Positions 24,834-25,095 of a stretch of 25,095 bases of DNA are shown here, piece by piece. This DNA is from Caryophanales bacterium UBA3668. Lineage in GTDB: Bacteria; Bacillota_I; Bacilli_A; RFN20; CAG-826. The stretch's first letter is position 1. Every line of letters begins with the position of its first letter. Under the pieces are notes generated by a model. The model was not told where the DNA came from, made no database searches, and was given only the letters and a program-made list of their open reading frames with translations. The stretch lies in assembly GCA_002373085.1 (NCBI GenBank), contig DFJP01000072.1, positions 1-25,095 of the forward strand, in the 5' to 3' direction. Both the position numbers and the translations under genes were made by a program.

Positions 24834-25095
24834 ATGGCTACTCTTAGTTTTAAGAATCTCAACAAGATTTATGACAATGATGTTCAGGCAGTTTTTGATT
24901 TTTCTTTAGATATCAAAGATAAAGAATTCGTTGTTTTTGTTGGCCCTTCAGGATGTGGCAAGTCGACAACTTTAAGAATGGTTGCAGGCCTAGAAAACAT
25001 TACAAGTGGTGAACTTTATATTGATAATGTTTTGGTTAATAACATTGAACCTAAAGATAGAAATATCGCGATGGTTTTCCAAAACTACGCTTTAT
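24834..25095 (+). CDS. ABC transporter ATPase, MalK/MsmK/UgpC-like (5' part, cut by window end)
   Basis: 87 residues are visible before the window ends. Walker A is GPSGCGKST at residues 37-45, with FVVFVGPSG in the preceding strand, and the Q-loop MVFQNYAL places Gln83. [23 protein letters not shown] is the usual N-terminus of the carbohydrate-importer CUT1 ATPases, and [15 protein letters not shown] is typical of the MalK/UgpC group. It most likely powers the 15458/18009 permease pair, which has no ATPase in its own operon. Such ATPases are often shared by several importers. It sits in a separate unit with its own -10 and AGAGG ribosome site 7 nt before ATG, but shares the operator-like element with the surface operon. 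Confidence 0.93.
   Translation, partial: MATLSFKNLNKIYDNDVQAVFDFSLDIKDKEFVVFVGPSGCGKSTTLRMVAGLENITSGELYIDNVLVNNIEPKDRNIAMVFQNYAL

Noticed and set aside
1..25095. CRISPR array, tRNA or rRNA genes, insertion sequences, prophage or integrase genes
   Set aside because: No regularly spaced identical repeats, cloverleaf-like segments with a CCA end, transposase motifs or terminal inverted repeats were seen.

Overview
This is an AT-rich window with strong AAGGAGG-type ribosome sites inside operons and TGA used as a stop (ATGA overlap at 22895-22898), so the standard bacterial code applies. Signal peptides, Cys-containing C-terminal wall or membrane anchors (NGCGGN), BspA-type leucine-rich repeats and InlB-type repeats point to a Gram-positive-type, host- or gut-associated member of the Bacillota, most likely one of the uncultured Bacilli/Erysipelotrichia/RF39-like lineages. 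This placement is inferred from protein style; no rRNA is present.

Layout. (1) 1-532, minus: 5' part of a YwaF/TMEM164-like membrane protein, divergent from (2) 668-1570, a Fic AMP-transferase-type protein with an N-terminal HTH. (3) 1709-3064: secreted BspA-like LRR protein. (4) 3298-4803: secreted single-TM-anchored protein of unknown function. (5) 4972-15304: tight four-gene operon that reads as a tandem duplication of a two-gene module, [anchored multi-domain beta-protein + secreted HCxxGRDRTG tyrosine/lipid-type phosphatase]. The second phosphatase has gained a C-terminal SGNH/SASA acetylesterase. (6) 15458-24679: six-gene sugar-uptake operon: MalG-like permease, lipoprotein substrate-binding protein, MalF-like permease, anchored four-module beta-sandwich protein, clan GH-A glycosidase lipoprotein, and a cytosolic GH-A paralogue fused to an SGNH-like domain that seems to have lost its catalytic Ser and His. 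(7) 24834-end: MalK/UgpC-type ABC ATPase, cut by the window end.

How it may work together (inference): anchored beta-proteins bind a glycan; secreted phosphatases and the acetylesterase strip phosphate and acetyl groups; the lipoprotein GH-A enzyme cleaves chains; the ABC importer takes up oligosaccharides; the cytosolic GH-A enzyme finishes them. In effect it is a Gram-positive polysaccharide utilisation locus aimed at a decorated (phosphorylated and acetylated) glycan. A 20-bp near-palindromic element (TGTCAAAAAATTGATATTTT and variants) recurs upstream of several of these transcription units, including the separate ATPase unit, and is a good candidate shared operator. Several first genes lack ribosome sites and start 7-9 nt after a -10 box, suggesting leaderless transcripts.
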